Shown here one piece after another: positions 21,286-33,936 of a stretch of 64,000 nt of DNA. A program made the translations under genes and the position numbers. The DNA comes from Pleodorina starrii. Lineage: Eukaryota; Chlorophyta; Chlorophyceae; Chlamydomonadales; Volvocaceae. The DNA lies in NCBI GenBank assembly GCA_030267565.1, contig BRXU01000053.1, positions 186,001 through 250,000 on the forward strand, read 5' to 3'. Position 1 is the first letter of the stretch. Every line of letters begins with the position of its first letter. The notes under the pieces were generated by a model. It did no database searches, was not told where the DNA came from, and saw only the letters and a list, made by a program, of their open reading frames with translations.

Positions 21286-24200
21286 TCAAGACCCTCCCCT
21301 CCCCTCACCTCCCCTCAGCGCCCGCATGTGTTGTCGTACCCAGGAGTGCTGCAGCAGCTGCATCACCGTGGGTCGGTCCGCGGGGTCCTTCTGGAGACAT
21401 GACAACACGAAGTCGCGGGCGCCGTGGGACAACTGCGGAGAGGGTGTTTGGGGGCGGGGGGGAGGGAGGGGGGCAGGGAGGGAGGGAGGGAGGGGGAGGG
21501 AGGGAGGTGAGGGCGTCAGGGAGAAGAGGAGGAGAGGGCCGGGGGCGGGGGCGGGTGAATAATGCTTTGTGTGCGATGCGGCATTCCCGGTGTGGGAACG
21601 ACATCTCCCCCCCACCACCACCACGACCACACACACATCCTCACACAAACCCTAGCCACCCCCCGGCACCTCCCCTCCCTCCCCCTCCCGCCCGACCCAC
21701 GGGTCACCTCCCTCCCTCCCTCCCCCCCAATCCCCACCTGCGGCGCCACTTGCACCTCCGCCGTCATAATGAGCCCCTCCGTCTCCTCCCGATGAGCCCC
21801 CAGGAAGGGCGGATAGCCGTGAAGCAGCTCGAACGCCAACACACCCGTCGCCCACACTGCCAGGAAGGAGGGGCGAGGGGCGAGGGAGGAGGGGCGAGGG
21901 AGGAGGGGCGAGGGGCGAGGGGCGAGGGGCGAGGGGCGAGGGGCGAGGGGCGAGGGAGGAGGGGCGAGGGGCGAGGGGCGAGGGGCGAGGGAGGAGGGGG
22001 GAATAAAAACGATGCCAGGGCGGGGGGTATCCACGCATTGGCCGGAGACCGTAAACGGCAACGCATCAGAAACAAATCCTTCTTCTCGTCTCGGCAAAAG
22101 AACAGCGAGGTAAACAAGCCCGCAAGCAGCAGGGTTGTAGGGCGCATTACGGTATACACAAACCGAGAAGGGTGGAGAAAGCCGGAAATAATCAAGTAAA
22201 ATCAAAAATATAAATATCAAAGTAAAAACATATCAAGTAAAATTAAAAATATTTGCTTAATTCCTTGCTTCCTCACCGTCCACGCCTAGGCCGTAGTGCA
22301 GGTCGGTGCGGTCCTTGTTGTCGGCCGGGTGGCGTTTGAAGGGACAGCGCAGTTGCTCGGGGGACATGTACTCGGTAGTGCCTGGAGGGGGAGGGGGGAG
22401 AGGGGGAGGGGGGGTGAGGGGTGGGTGGGGGGGGGGGAAGAGAGTGTGTGTGTGTTTTGGCGGGGAGGGAAGAGGCAAATAAGAATGTGAACATGCGAAT
22501 GTGTGTTTGGTGTATGGTGTGCGGATGGTGTGTGTGTGGTGTGTGTGGTGTGTGTGTGGTGGTGGTGGTGGTGTGTGGTGTGTGTGTGGTGTGTGTGTGG
22601 TGTGTGGTGTGTGTGTGGTGTGTGTGTGGTGTGTGGTGTGTGTGTGGTGTGTGGTGTGTGTGTGGTGTGTGTGTGGTGTGTGGTGTGGGTATTACAGTGC
22701 GAGTGTGCGTAAGGCGGGGGCGGAGCAGAAGGGTCCGAATGGGGGTTGGGCGCGTGTGGGCAGAACATTAGCTCGAGGGCGTGCGGGGGGAGGGGGGTGG
22801 GGTGGGCGCAAGGGTGGGTAGGTGGATAACGTAGCGGCCCTTTGCCGACGAACACGGCAGGGCCCCGGTATCAGGCCCCGGTCGGGTCTGTAAGCCACCC
22901 CCCCCCCCACACACACACACACACCAGGTGGTACGCCCCTCCTCAACAGAGGAGTGCTTCGGCGGTCTCCCGTATGGGGCGGGTTAGCGCCCCCCGGCCA
23001 GCGTCGGCCCGGCAGATATGCGTAGGCTTCTCGGTACGAGAAGGCGGGTTCTTGGACGAAGTAGTTGAGTATCTCTTGTCGTACTGTTGACATCTGAGTT
23101 ATGCTGAGGATGTTCTTTTGACCGGCTATTCGCCGTGTTGTGACTCTAGGTTCATCCTTTTGTTCCCGCCCTCTCCCACCCTGTGTTGGCGCGCGCGGCG
23201 CGTCGCTTCTCCACCGGGTCTGAACCGCCCGGTGGTTGAGAGCCTAGGTCACGGCCGGCCACTGGTCCAACTTGAAAATGGGGTTTTTGGGGTTTTTGGG
23301 AGACGAATCGAGGTCGAGCCGATCAGCGGGGAGACCGGGTTTATCGCCAAGCCGATCAGCGGGGCGGCGAAGGGTTGGTTGGTCTGGGTGGCAACGTTGG
23401 AGTCGGTTGCATTGTCAGGATATAGCGTCGTTGTTAGCGGTGTTCGAGTCTCGGCTCCGGTGGCATCGCCGCTGGGGCTCTATCTAGCGTTATTAATTGT
23501 AACGAATGAGGACAAGAAGTAACAATCACACACACAAACGCACACCGCCACAGCCCCACCGGCGCTCACCTGCCCGGGTGACGGCCCTCTCTTGGCGGAG
23601 TGACAGAGCGATACCAAAGTCCGCCAGCAGCATGCGAGTGTGCTGCCGGTCGGCAAACTGGGGGGGGGACAGGGAGGGAGGGAGGCGGGAGTGGGGGGAA
23701 GGGGGGGGGTATAGGAGGACAGCAGCAGTGAAGCGGACGAGGGAGTGAATGCGTGCGCGTGGGCGGGGGCCCGGTAAGACCAGGGGGAGGGATAGAGCGT
23801 AGAGGAGAGAAGGGGGAGAGGGCAGAGGAGGCTGGGGGCTGGGAGCTGGGGGCTGGGAGCGGACGTCGACGGAGGGTCAGCATCCCCCCTCCCGCCCCCC
23901 CTCCCTCCCTCCCTCCCTCCCTCCCCCCTTCACTCCTCTTATTCTTTGCTTCAGCCCTTCCCTCCTCCGAAACAAAAACACATACACATACCCCCCCTCC
24001 TCTCTCTCTCTTTCCCCCTTTCCCCCTGTCTTCCCTTCTTCCCTCCCCCCCCCTCCCCCCCCCCACCAAGATATTCTCCAGTTTGATGTCCCGGTGGCAG
24101 ATCCCCTGCTCGTGCAGGTGAGCCAGGGCCCGCAGCAGCGGCACCAACACACCCGCCACCGCCCGGTCCTCCTGAAGCCGGTGACCGGGGATGCTCTGAG

Positions 24201-27200
24201 GGGGAGGAGGAGGAGGAGGAGGATGTGTGTGGTGGTGGTGGTGGTGGTGGTGGTGGTGGTGGGTTATCCACGTGTAGGCCGGCAGCAGGAGGAGAGGAGG
24301 TTGAGGGAAGGGGGCTACCCCCGCAACATCAACAAAAGATGTGTGTGTGTGTGTGTGTTTCTCTCTGTGACTGTGTGACTGGATGCGGGTGCGGGTGTGT
24401 GACTGTGTGACTGTGTGACTGGGTGACTGTGTGACTGGATGCGGGTGCGGGTGTGTGACTGTGTGACTGTGTGACTGGGTGACTGGGTGACTGGATGCGG
24501 GTGCGGGTGTGTGACTGTGTGACTGGGTGACTGTGTGACTGTGTGACTGGATGCGGGTGCGGGTGTGTGACTGTGTGACTGTGTGACTGTGTGACTGTGT
24601 GACTGGATGCGGGTGCGGGTGTGTGACTGTGTGACTGTGTGACTGTGTGACTGTGTGACTGGATGCGGGTGCGGGTGTGTGACTGTGTGACTGTGTGACT
24701 GTGTGACTGTGTGACTGGATGCGGGTGCGGGTGTGTGACTGTGTGACTGGGTGACTGGGTGTGTGAGCGTTTCTTTTTACGCATCTCGCCGGGTGGATCT
24801 GATGCTCAGCCATGGGGCTACAGAGACCACACCCTGTAGGGCCTTCCCCCCCTCCGGAGGGACCCAGCTCTCAACGGCGGCACCGCTGGAGCGCCCGCTT
24901 TAAAGGAAGGAGCGCGTCAGGGGGGCACAGTACGGCACCGTACCTTGAGCACGTGGTACAGGTCGCCGCCCTCCGCCACGTCCTCCACCAGCATCACGTA
25001 CGGTCCCTGAATGGTACGACATGGTACGACAAGTCAAGAAGCAGCAGCCAGCAGCAGCAGCAGGGCGGGCCCGTCGCGACGCGGCGCCGTCCGTCACCTT
25101 GACCTCCAAGGTCAAGGCAGTCAACGGAACGCACGGAACAATGTACGACTTATAACAATGTGTCGTACTTCACGACCAAAGGCTGCGGCGACACGCCACG
25201 CGGCCCCCGGGGAGATGGGATGCGGGGAGCATCCGGGGAGCATCCGGCGGGAGAAGGGACGCTGCCGGCCAGGACTGCCTTCAGCCTCTGCCGCTGCCAG
25301 GATGCGACCCGCGGGTCGGTCGGCCCGACCCGACCAGGCCACCACGCCCCGCTCCCCCCACCTCATGCGTCGTGCCTCGGCGGCTCCAGCCACTGCGGCT
25401 CGTCTTTCGCACACTATCCGCCCCCATCCCACCGCCGTCCACATGTCCCAGCCCACTGCCGCCCCCCAGCCCCCACCCGATCCCCCGCCCCCCCTCCCAC
25501 AGGTGTACCCCCCTCCCGCGGGTGTACCCCCCTCCCACCGGTGTGCCATCTTTGCTTTGCATCGCACACATCCGCCACCCCCACCTGTGAGAAGACGGCG
25601 TACAGATTGAGGATGTTGTCATGCTCCAGGGGGGCATGTAGGGTGGCCTCGCGCTTCACGTGGTTCCTGTGGGAGGGGAGGGGGGTGGGCGGGGGGTGCG
25701 GGGGAGAGGGTGCGTGGCCTGCGTGCGTGTGTATTCGAGTGGAGGGGTGGGTGAGGGGGAAGATGAATGAGCTGGTCATCAAGGGACATGCACGCGCGTG
25801 CCCGAGAGAAGCCCTGTCGTAACTCCGGACAAGCGTCCGCGTGAGCCCGGCAGCTGGTGCCTGCTGTGATACATGTCAAATCTCCCGCACAAAAGCAGGT
25901 CCGGAAACTAAAGCCCACCTGGCAAGCTCGGTCATGCGCGTGGTGTCATAAGTCTGCCGGGAAGGGACGCGGGGGCAAAGTGGCTTGGATAAGTGAGGGG
26001 AAGGTGGCGGTCCAGGGTATGGACATGGGCAAGCCTGTCAATCAGCCCGGAACCCGAGGCAAACCTAGTACGAAGAGCGGTAAATATGGGCCAAGCATGC
26101 CCTTTACTGACATGGTTCAAACACGCAGGCCCGGCGACCGCACCTTGATAACCACGAGGCGCATTGAAATCCGACACAGGGCCTTATGGACGGCGCTGTA
26201 GTTGCCTGCGTGCCGGGGCAAAATATGAAACATTAAGCTATCAAGTTTACGCAAAAAAATTGCGATTCAATGAATCATGCGGCTGTGGGCGTTAGTAGCC
26301 ATGTACTGCGCGATAAAAGTAACCCCGTCCGCAGCTTGTAACAAATTCAAAGAAGGGAACAGACTGAAAGTGAATACACCAAACTAATTGTATTCGCAAA
26401 AGCTAGCGGATAGCTAGCACACTGGATTCGATTAGTAAATTAGTCATATTCATTTACTGTGACATTGCAGCGAAAACGCTGCAGCTGTTTCGGTGAACTT
26501 GTCACCAGAAGCCCTTTCAAAGTGTGTGTTCTTTCGCGCGGGCGGGTCGCGCAACGGGCCTCATTGACGATGAGTCACAAACAATACGGTAACCTCTTTG
26601 ACCACCGGTCGCGGGATTCCAGGCTCCCCCCGAGCCATGTACAACCATAAATAGGCGCTGCATACACATCAGGGAGCCCACACACGAGCAACTGTCCCCG
26701 ACCTAACGGCAGTTGTTCCGTGAAGCACTCGAAAGTTGAAACGCTGAAATTCGCCTAACCGCGACACACAGGAAGTTACTTTACTGCGCTGCCGCTGCGC
26801 CCGCGCGCCCTCACCCTTGTACAGGCGCTTGAGCATCGTGAAATCCTCCACCCGCCACTCCTTGCGTTTCATGTCCGCAGGCAGGCTGGCACCAACCGCC
26901 ATGAGAATGCCCTGCGGGCGAAGTAACACGGGGGCGGTAACACAGACCGCAGTTTGCGCCCTGCCCGCCGCAGGACGCCGGTGCGGTCTGTTTCCCGCCA
27001 CAGGCCGCCATGCAACCAAGATGCGAGCAAGTGTCAAAGCACGCACCACGAGTCCACGCCCGACCCAAACCAATCACCGTACGATCCCCTGGCCCCTCCC
27101 CACATACCGCGCAAATATATACACTACACATACTGCGGGGACCCACGTAATCTCCCTCGCACATTGTACGGCAATGGTACGGATATACGGCACCTACCGG

Positions 27201-30200
27201 CGGACCATTCGGAGCCTCAGGCGCAGACCTCGTGACGCTATCAATGGTGCTGTGGGCGCGACGGATGGCCGGATTCTTCGCCGCGGCGGCTGCCGCGGCG
27301 GCTGCCGCCGCGGCGGCGGGGTTCGACGGCGCCTCCGGCGCCGCCGCCGCGGGCGGCGCGCCGGCCGGCGGCGCTGCCGGAAGTGCGGCGCCTGCGGCGC
27401 CGGCGCTATGCCAAGGGCTCGATGTCGATCCGACTGCCCTCGAGCCGCCCACACTGCCGCCGGCGACCAGCAGGTTGAATGCCGACACGCCGCGCGTCAG
27501 TGGCGGCGGGACGGAGGTATGATTCGGCAGCTGCAGCGGCGCACCGGCCGCCAGGCTGAACGTGCTGTGGCTGTGCCCGCCAGCTGCCGCCGCCGTCGGC
27601 GCCTGCGGCGGCGCACTGCCCGGCACGGCGGTCGGCGTGAGGTGGTGAAACGCCGCAGGGCGCGGCGTCGCCGCGGCGCCGGCAGAAGCCGGCGCCGACG
27701 CCGACGGCGGCGGCGGGCGACCCGAATCGGATGATCCCGACGGCGCGCGGTTCATCGATTTCAGCGACGACGAGCGCAGCTGCTGCAGCTGAAGCTGTTG
27801 CTGGTAATAGTGCTGTTGCTGGTAGTGGTGGGACGACGCCGACGACGCTGGCGACAGCGGCGGTTCCAGCAACGCCGCCGCCGCGGCGGCGGCGGCGCCC
27901 TGGAAGGGCCCGGTCGACGCCGACGCGTCGGAAGACCAGGACCCACGGCCGGCGGAGGCGCTCGTGGCGGCGGCGTGTGGGCCCACCTGCGCCGGCGCGC
28001 CGTCAACGTAGCCGTTACCAGTCGTGACGACGACGACGCTGCTGGTAGAACTCGATGTGGGTCGCTGACCGTCTTGCGCGGCGCACGGAGAGACGCGGGA
28101 CGACGGCGAGGGAAGCTGCGAGGCGACGGGGCCATGGCTGGTGATGTAGGCGGCTGCGTCGGCGGGTGGCGGCGGCGACGTCAGGGCGGCGGGCAGGGCA
28201 TCTGGGTCGCCGGCGCTGAGGCGACCGTTACGGAAGACGACCTCGGCCAAGTGGGGGCCGCGCTGGGACGGGCCCCCGCCGATGCTTCCGGCGCTCAGGG
28301 GAAGGCAGAAGTCGGCTTGGCCGGGGGCCTGCGCGCGCGGGCGGTGGTGTTGGGCGGCGGTGAGGCGGTGGTGTTGGGGGCCAGGGGAAGGGCCAGAGAG
28401 ACCAAGAGGCGGAAGTCCGAATGGGCGTGTGCAGGCAGGATGGCAGGCGAAGAGGGGTTGCGCGACGATGGGTAACCAACAGGGGGAGGGAGGCGCTGAG
28501 AGCTGCGGAAGGGGCAAAGACGGCGTGCGGGCGCGCCCAGGGCAGGCTTTCCCCACGCGCTTACTCTCGCGCCACGACCGTCTGAGGGCACGTGTGGGCG
28601 GACGTCACCTACCGACGCACCCCACACAGATGCTTTCCGCGCGTACCCCAATGTTTTTGATATTTAAATACCCGTTCCTGGGAATGAAACCCGTCCACGA
28701 AATTTGGCCCGAGTTTCCTAATACTTTAGGATTTTCCTGGAAATTGACCCAGTCTCGTGAAAATATTTTGAGGGAGAAGTTTCCGAGTCCGCTAAAAGCG
28801 GCCGGGGGCGCACGGCAGGGCGTGCGAGGCGGGTGGGTGCGCGGGGCGTGGGCTGTGGCTTTTATCAGAGTGTGTCAGGGTCCATCGGATGTCGCGATCC
28901 CTTCCCATACTCCCACACTGAACATTGTTCTCACACGTCTCCAGCATCGCAATGTGTGCGCAGTGTGTGCGACGACCACGGGCTGCCCGTTTCAGCTCAT
29001 TGAAAACTGAACCACAAAATTAGGGACTAGCGCGGAAACGCCCCTGAATCCCCTAACAATACATTAGGCTGTAAAAAATTGTGTTTCAATATGTTTCAAA
29101 ACGCTAAAATATTTCATGCCGATCGGTACGGTATGGTATACCGTGCCAATCGGTACGGTTTACCGTGACATCCCTATAATGTTTTCAGAATCTCCGTTAA
29201 AAAACATTAGAATCAGAATCTCCGTTAGAAAACGTAGGACCGGAACGGTAAACCTAGCGATGTAGCTTAAGCTACTGCCCTAAATTCGCAAAACGCATTG
29301 CCCCCTCCCCCAGGTTGCGTGTTCTGCTTGCAAAGCCCGCCGGCCGCCCACGCACCCAGCCACCCACCTCGGGAACCCGCCCACGCATTCTCCCATCCAC
29401 CCACCCACCCACTTCGGGAACCCGCCCGCCCATCCTCCCATCCACCCACCTCGGGCAGAGCCTCGTCCTCCGGAACCACCACCATGCTGGTCATGCGGCT
29501 GGCGGCCACCACGAAGGCGCTGCTGCTGCCGCTGTTGCTGCCGCTGTTGACGTTGAGGCTGGGGGGCCGCACGACGGGGGCTCCCCCCGAACCCATGCCG
29601 CCGCCCGGCCCCACCGCCGCGTGATGCTGGTGGGGCGCCATGCCGCCGCCGTTGTTGGTGTTGGTGTTGATGTTGTAGGAGGGCGGCGCCGCCGCCGGCG
29701 CTGGCGTCGGGCTGGGCATGCCCACTGCGGGCGAGCCGAGCGGGGGGAAGGTGGTGGCGGTGGGGCTGAAGGAAACGGCGCGGCGCAGGCTGGAGCCGCT
29801 GCCGCGGCCGCTGGAGGCGCTGGGGCAGCGCGGGGTGGGGGGCGCGCCGCTGTTGTTTGCGGCGGGCGGGACAGGCCCGGGGCGGGAGGACGGTGGGATG
29901 GTGGGGCTGATGGCTGCGCTGCCGATGCTGCCCGGCGTCGCGGGCGGGGTGGATGCGACGGATGAGGCGGGGAGCGCGAGTGCGGGGCCGGTGAAGCGGC
30001 CGCGGGGTGCCACGGATGTTGCGACACCGGGGGAGACCGGGACGGAGGCGGTGGTGCGGCTGCTGCTTGAGGAGGTCGGCGGCCGGTCGTTGAGGTCGGC
30101 GGTGCTGGCGCATCTCAGCGCTGGACTGGTCGTTGAGGCCTTCTGCGCTGCTGTGCCTTGACTGCTGTGGGCGCCAAGAAGTCGGCGCAGCTTGCTGCGA

Positions 30201-30886
30201 AGCTTTGAAACGCCCGTGTCCTCTGCGCTTGCGGACGAAGCAGTATCTGGCGGATGTGGCGCCGGGACAAGCTTGGCTCCACGCGTTGCGCTCGGCAGCG
30301 CACAATGCGCGCGGACGGATGGAGATGCATCCGGTGTACACGCATCGCTGAATGCATTTTGACTTGAGGCAGAATCGTAGACTCCAAGAGGGCGCAGCTT
30401 GACGTGTGTTGCCATGAGGTCGAGGGGCGTTACACCGTCGCCCGCGCTCCTTGTTGTCCTAAGCGTACTCCTGTAATCAGATACATTTCCGCCATGTAAG
30501 CCGCGCCTTACTTCCACGCGTGTGTAGTCTTAAAGTCGATCCCGTTAAAGTGAACTCAGGGTATGACTGGTTGAACTTAGCCGCAGCATGAAGGCATGTT
30601 TTAGGATGCGCAGTATGTGTTGGGCATACGCAGTCGTCAGCACATCTGTGGTCGCTCTACGACCCTCGCACTCGAGCACTTACCGTCCCTTTTCGGCCTC
30701 GCGCACCGCTTTAAGGACGAGAGTCGTCAGAAATCCTTGGTAATCTACAACTGGAACACTTCGTTCTGCCTCCAGGAGACGCTGCGTGGGGATGACGGCT
30801 AGGAACAAACTCCCCCTAGTTCGGCTCCTGTTATTATAAGATTTCTCGCTAAGCCTATAGGGCATGCAAACGCAAGCCCCAATCAT
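21286..30886 (-). CDS. Aurora-like Ser/Thr protein kinase of the volvocine type, long N-terminal extension (twelve exons, ~1093 aa)
   Basis: Exons in transcript order: 30886-30684, 30470-29450, 28328-27198, 26911-26815, 26205-26144, 25953-25919, 25666-25585, 25006-24944, 24195-24067, 23657-23570, 22381-22277, 21856-21738 and 21432-21286. Counting the last two separately gives thirteen pieces; all borders are GT..AG and phases agree. The kinase domain (about residues 805-1080) has LVVIK with the ATP-binding Lys, an alpha-C Glu in HVKREATLHAPLEH, CHRDIKLEN, ADFG, and an activation segment RAVTRAGTTEYMSPEQL. It also has the CPFK..PADNKD..HY insert that I know from Chlamydomonas Aurora-like kinases (CALK family), and WATGVLAFELLHGYPPF. 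The glycine loop is poor (KGNYSAV). The N-terminal 800 residues are Ser/Ala/Pro/Gln rich. The ATG at 30886 is the first in an open frame; ATGs at 30865 and 30415 are alternatives. A GTGAGG at 21308 could splice on to an unseen tail. Confidence 0.85.
21868..21999 (-). repeat. 7-bp GGGGCGA / GGGAGGA minisatellite
   Basis: About nineteen units of GGGGCGA with scattered GGGAGGA variants, lying directly beside the kinase exon at 21738-21856, in the intron that precedes it in transcription order. The transcribed strand reads C-rich (TCGCCCC) just before the acceptor. Confidence 0.85.
22501..22690. repeat. GT-rich microsatellite
   Basis: Nearly 190 bases of GTGT and GTGGT units with a short GGTGGTGGT block in the middle, in the kinase intron between the exons at 22277-22381 and 23570-23657. 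On the transcribed strand it is CA-rich. Confidence 0.9.
24257..24283 (-). repeat. dispersed intronic repeat family B, partial copy 3
   Basis: On the minus strand GCCGGCCTACACGTGGATAA then CCC, matching the right half of the copies at 10521-10555 and 53327-53360. It lies about 60 bases upstream, in transcription order, of the kinase exon carrying the HRD motif, so it is in sense orientation close to a 3' splice site. Confidence 0.55.
24381..24772. repeat. seven copies of a 56-bp higher-order minisatellite
   Basis: The landmark GGATGCGGGTGCGGGTGT recurs at 24381, 24437, 24493, 24549, 24605, 24661 and 24717, an exact 56-base spacing. The rest of each unit is built from GTGTGACT or GGGTGACT octamers. 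It lies in a kinase intron. The period is not a multiple of three, so the Ser-His-Thr-rich frame across it is not coding. Confidence 0.95.
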
Positions 30887-33346
30887 GTGCTTGTATTTGT
30901 GTCCCGCATCGAAAGGTAAGCGTGCTGGTGTTTCTATCACTGAGACGCCGCGATGGTACGTACGAACCGCACTGGAGGTAAGAAGACGCGTCAGATTCTG
31001 TGAGCTGAATCAAACTCTTCCTAAATATGTTTGGGTTGTTTTACTTAGTCCGTTCCGTTTTGATGGCTCGTATCTATCTACACTCTTTGGGAGGCGCGAA
31101 GTCCCTAGCTTGTTTGCATTCGAGTTTCGAAGAGCCTCAAAGCGTCTAGCATGTAAATGTCTCGTAGGTCTTGAAGGCATCAAGGGCATTAAAGGCCTCG
31201 AGGTCCACAAAAGCTGTTTCGAGCCTTTCTGTACCGTAACACATACTTTGTTGAAGGTCTCGGAAACGCCGTCAGATGAGATGCATGAAGTAGATAAGCG
31301 CGCTGGGAAGCTGTGTTTCAACGTCCGTTTAGGGCTTCGACCGGGCGGCGGAGAGACTTTCTACCTACGACGCGTTTTTAGCCTCGAACAGTCGCGCTGT
31401 CTAGGAAGTTGCATTGCCGAGTCGGTCTTGCGATTCCTGTACGCTTCCTGGCAACAACAACCTTTTACGTGCGGTATCTTCACAGCATGCCTGCACCCTC
31501 TCGGGCCAGCAATTCCTGCAGGGACCCGGCAAAGAGTTCACACGGGCCGAACACACCGCATATTAAAAAAGGGACGGGTTTACATTGTCTTAATGACATA
31601 CCAGCACCATGATGTGCGAACTTTAGAAGGCGTTGACACACCGACAAAAAGAGCGGTTACTTGGTTTCTCGCGTGTTGCCGCCACCTTCAGCCGGCCAAA
31701 GGGCCAAACAGCGTCGCCTCTGCATACACGCGAACAGAGACGGCGGCCTTCCGATATGGATCTTCTTACGGGTCGCGGGGGTCGGCAGGAGGCCGTTGGT
31801 TCAGGCCCTGAACTAGCAGGCTCGGTACGGGCAGCGAGGATTGCCTTCCTGGCCACCCGCCACCCGCTTCTTCGCCACGCACTGTACGTGCGCAAGACTG
31901 TGCAGGCACCTGCGCGCGCCAATGTCCGATCTTGACCGCCTCGACCCGAATCTTCCGGTGCTTCGCTTGCGCGCGCGGCCGGATAGAACCAGCAGTTGGT
32001 AACCGGGCCAGCCTGGCCTTCGGTCTTCGCTGGGGGTTGTCTGCGGGGCTGTCACTGTTTGTTTTCCGGTGCCCCCCCTTCGCTTTGGGGGCTGACGGTG
32101 CCCGGATTTTTGTTTTGGGTTGCGGTCGTCTTGACGTGCTTGCTGTCGGGAGAAACTGCCGTCGGCTGGACGGTTCGGCCACGTAGGCGCCTCACTATTC
32201 CTGCCTGCCCTGCTCGTGCCAATTGTGCACGGCACTATGAGCCCATTCATTCGCGCCCTCTGGAGTTCAGTTTGGCTACCGTGAACAAGTCAGCCAGAAG
32301 GAACGTCTGCGCTTGGTCGCGCTTTGTTTCGCATGCCTGGCTCCGGGCCAGGTGGCCGGCAGGCTGGAGGGGTCAGGGATGTATGTGGGTTCCGAAGGTT
32401 CCGAACTGCCCGCTCCGTGCCGTGACAAGTACGGCCCCGCTGCTGGCTTTTGCCAGCTTCCGAACGGATTAAGTAGGAAGGATAAGACACGTAGGTGGTG
32501 TTCTGCTTGGTAACCTTCTGGGCTCCTCGTGTAACGTCCTGGTTTCCCACTCATCAGCAGATGCCGGCTCGGCGAGTGCCGGTATGTAGCATTTTCTTGG
32601 CCCTTTCGACAGGCACACTTTTCTTTTCTGGCAGTATCTCTTGTGGACTATAATCAGGACAGCGACAAGTTCTGACGGTACGCCTTGTTCATGGGTGACT
32701 GGTCCTAGCGTCTCAGTCACGCGGATTTCCATGGTGTAACCTCGAACTCTCATAAGGAACGGCAGCGATACGGTAGGGGCGCCCCCCAGGGTAAAACTAC
32801 ACGCCCGCCTCCTCGTGCGCTGCATGGTGGCGACATAGCGGTATTGCAGGATCAGTGCACATGCACATGCATCGGACGCAACCTGACGCAATCGGACTCA
32901 TTCAGAGGTGCAGTGACGAGTCGGAGCAGTACAGTAAGCCCGCACCTTACATTCGAATATCACTGCGCATCGCCATAAAGATTTAGCAACGTGAACGTAA
33001 TATACCCGGAAATTGGTCCTCAGACCAATGAAGGGTTAAGCACCAGAGGAGTTGTGATCTCAATATCTGAGCCCGCAGTACACATGTGGGCGGTAACGGG
33101 GCGGTACCGTCGCATTGTCAGCGTCACCGAAGCACGCTGATAACAGGAGAAAATTCAGAGAATGGCAAGGGCGGCAGTATGTGAGTCGGAAGCGAGGATC
33201 GGCGATACAAAACGGAGTCATTCAAGGGAAAGCGCCTCTAGGACGCCAGTGCAGGACACACAGCGCTGTGTGCCTGCGAGGGCCCGTACAAGCGCATGTG
33301 AAAGGCGGCTTGGTTCTGAATTCAAGTCGCCCATTGTGTGCCCGAA
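30887..33346. other. kinase upstream region grading into an AT-richer accessory block
   Basis: The 315-codon plus-strand frame from 30864 overlaps the kinase first exon in antisense and has no motif I recognise. On the minus strand, 32469-32800 encodes an ordered-looking stretch (GYTMEIRVTETLGPVTHEQG, then VAVLIIVHKRYCQKRK). The stretch 31900-32180 encodes a Lys/Arg/Ser-rich stretch with RPQPKTKIRAPSAPKAKGG. These may be decayed transposon or gene fragments. I could not connect them by splice sites. Confidence 0.3.
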
Positions 33347-33697
33347 CGGACCACAATAGGAAAGGCGGTGACGCATGCGAAATACGCAGGAAGGAGAACC
33401 AAGCGCCCGGACGACGCAAACGTTGCGTAAAACATATGCAAGAATGGCATAACAATGGAAGTCATTTGTGCGAGGCAAAGCACGGGAGCGGGAACAACGG
33501 GAAGGAGAAGGCCGAAACCGGGAAGCGGACAATGCAAAGACGAAAGCGGACAATGCAAAGGCAGCGCAAATTGGTATCAACAAATGATAGCGAGGGAAGG
33601 CAACACGATTTAAAGACCAAATGGCGAGCTGTGACGGTTACGCAAACGGTTGACGCAATATGCGGAGAGCTCCGGACCGCCACCGCGATTAGAACAA
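33347..33697 (+). repeat. ~350-bp direct repeat, copy 1
   Basis: Matches 37220-37583 in the same orientation with scattered substitutions and small indels. Shared blocks include AGGAAGGAGAACCAAGCGCC, GGAAGTCATTTGTGCGAGGC and AAGGAGAAGGCCGAAACCGG. The pair brackets 3.5 kb containing the coding-like stretch at 33937-36323 and the inserted inverted-repeat element. Confidence 0.85.
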
Positions 33698-33936
33698 GTA
33701 AGGGCCTCCGGCAGTCCCGCTTTTGGTGTAAGCAGGCCGTGTGTAGCGGACCAGCGCAAGCAACGCATAAACCGAGGCATCGGGAATAGGGAGAGGTAAG
33801 TAGTCCTGGGTAGTCAGTTGCCCTTTATTCAGGGGGTTCATGTGCGGTCAGGGCATGGCTCCAAAAACACGTCCTAAACACGGATGCAAGCTTGCAAGGC
33901 CCAACACATCCGCCACGTCCGCGCGACAACGTGCAG

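Noticed and set aside
23566..24813. Long minus-strand frame rich in Ser-His-Thr-Val-Gln
   Set aside because: It runs through an intronic 56-bp minisatellite whose period is not a multiple of three; the real kinase exons inside the interval use other borders.
30864..31811. 315-codon plus-strand frame starting with ATG
   Set aside because: It overlaps, in antisense, the first exon of the kinase gene, which has matching phase and splice sites. It has no motif and uneven composition.
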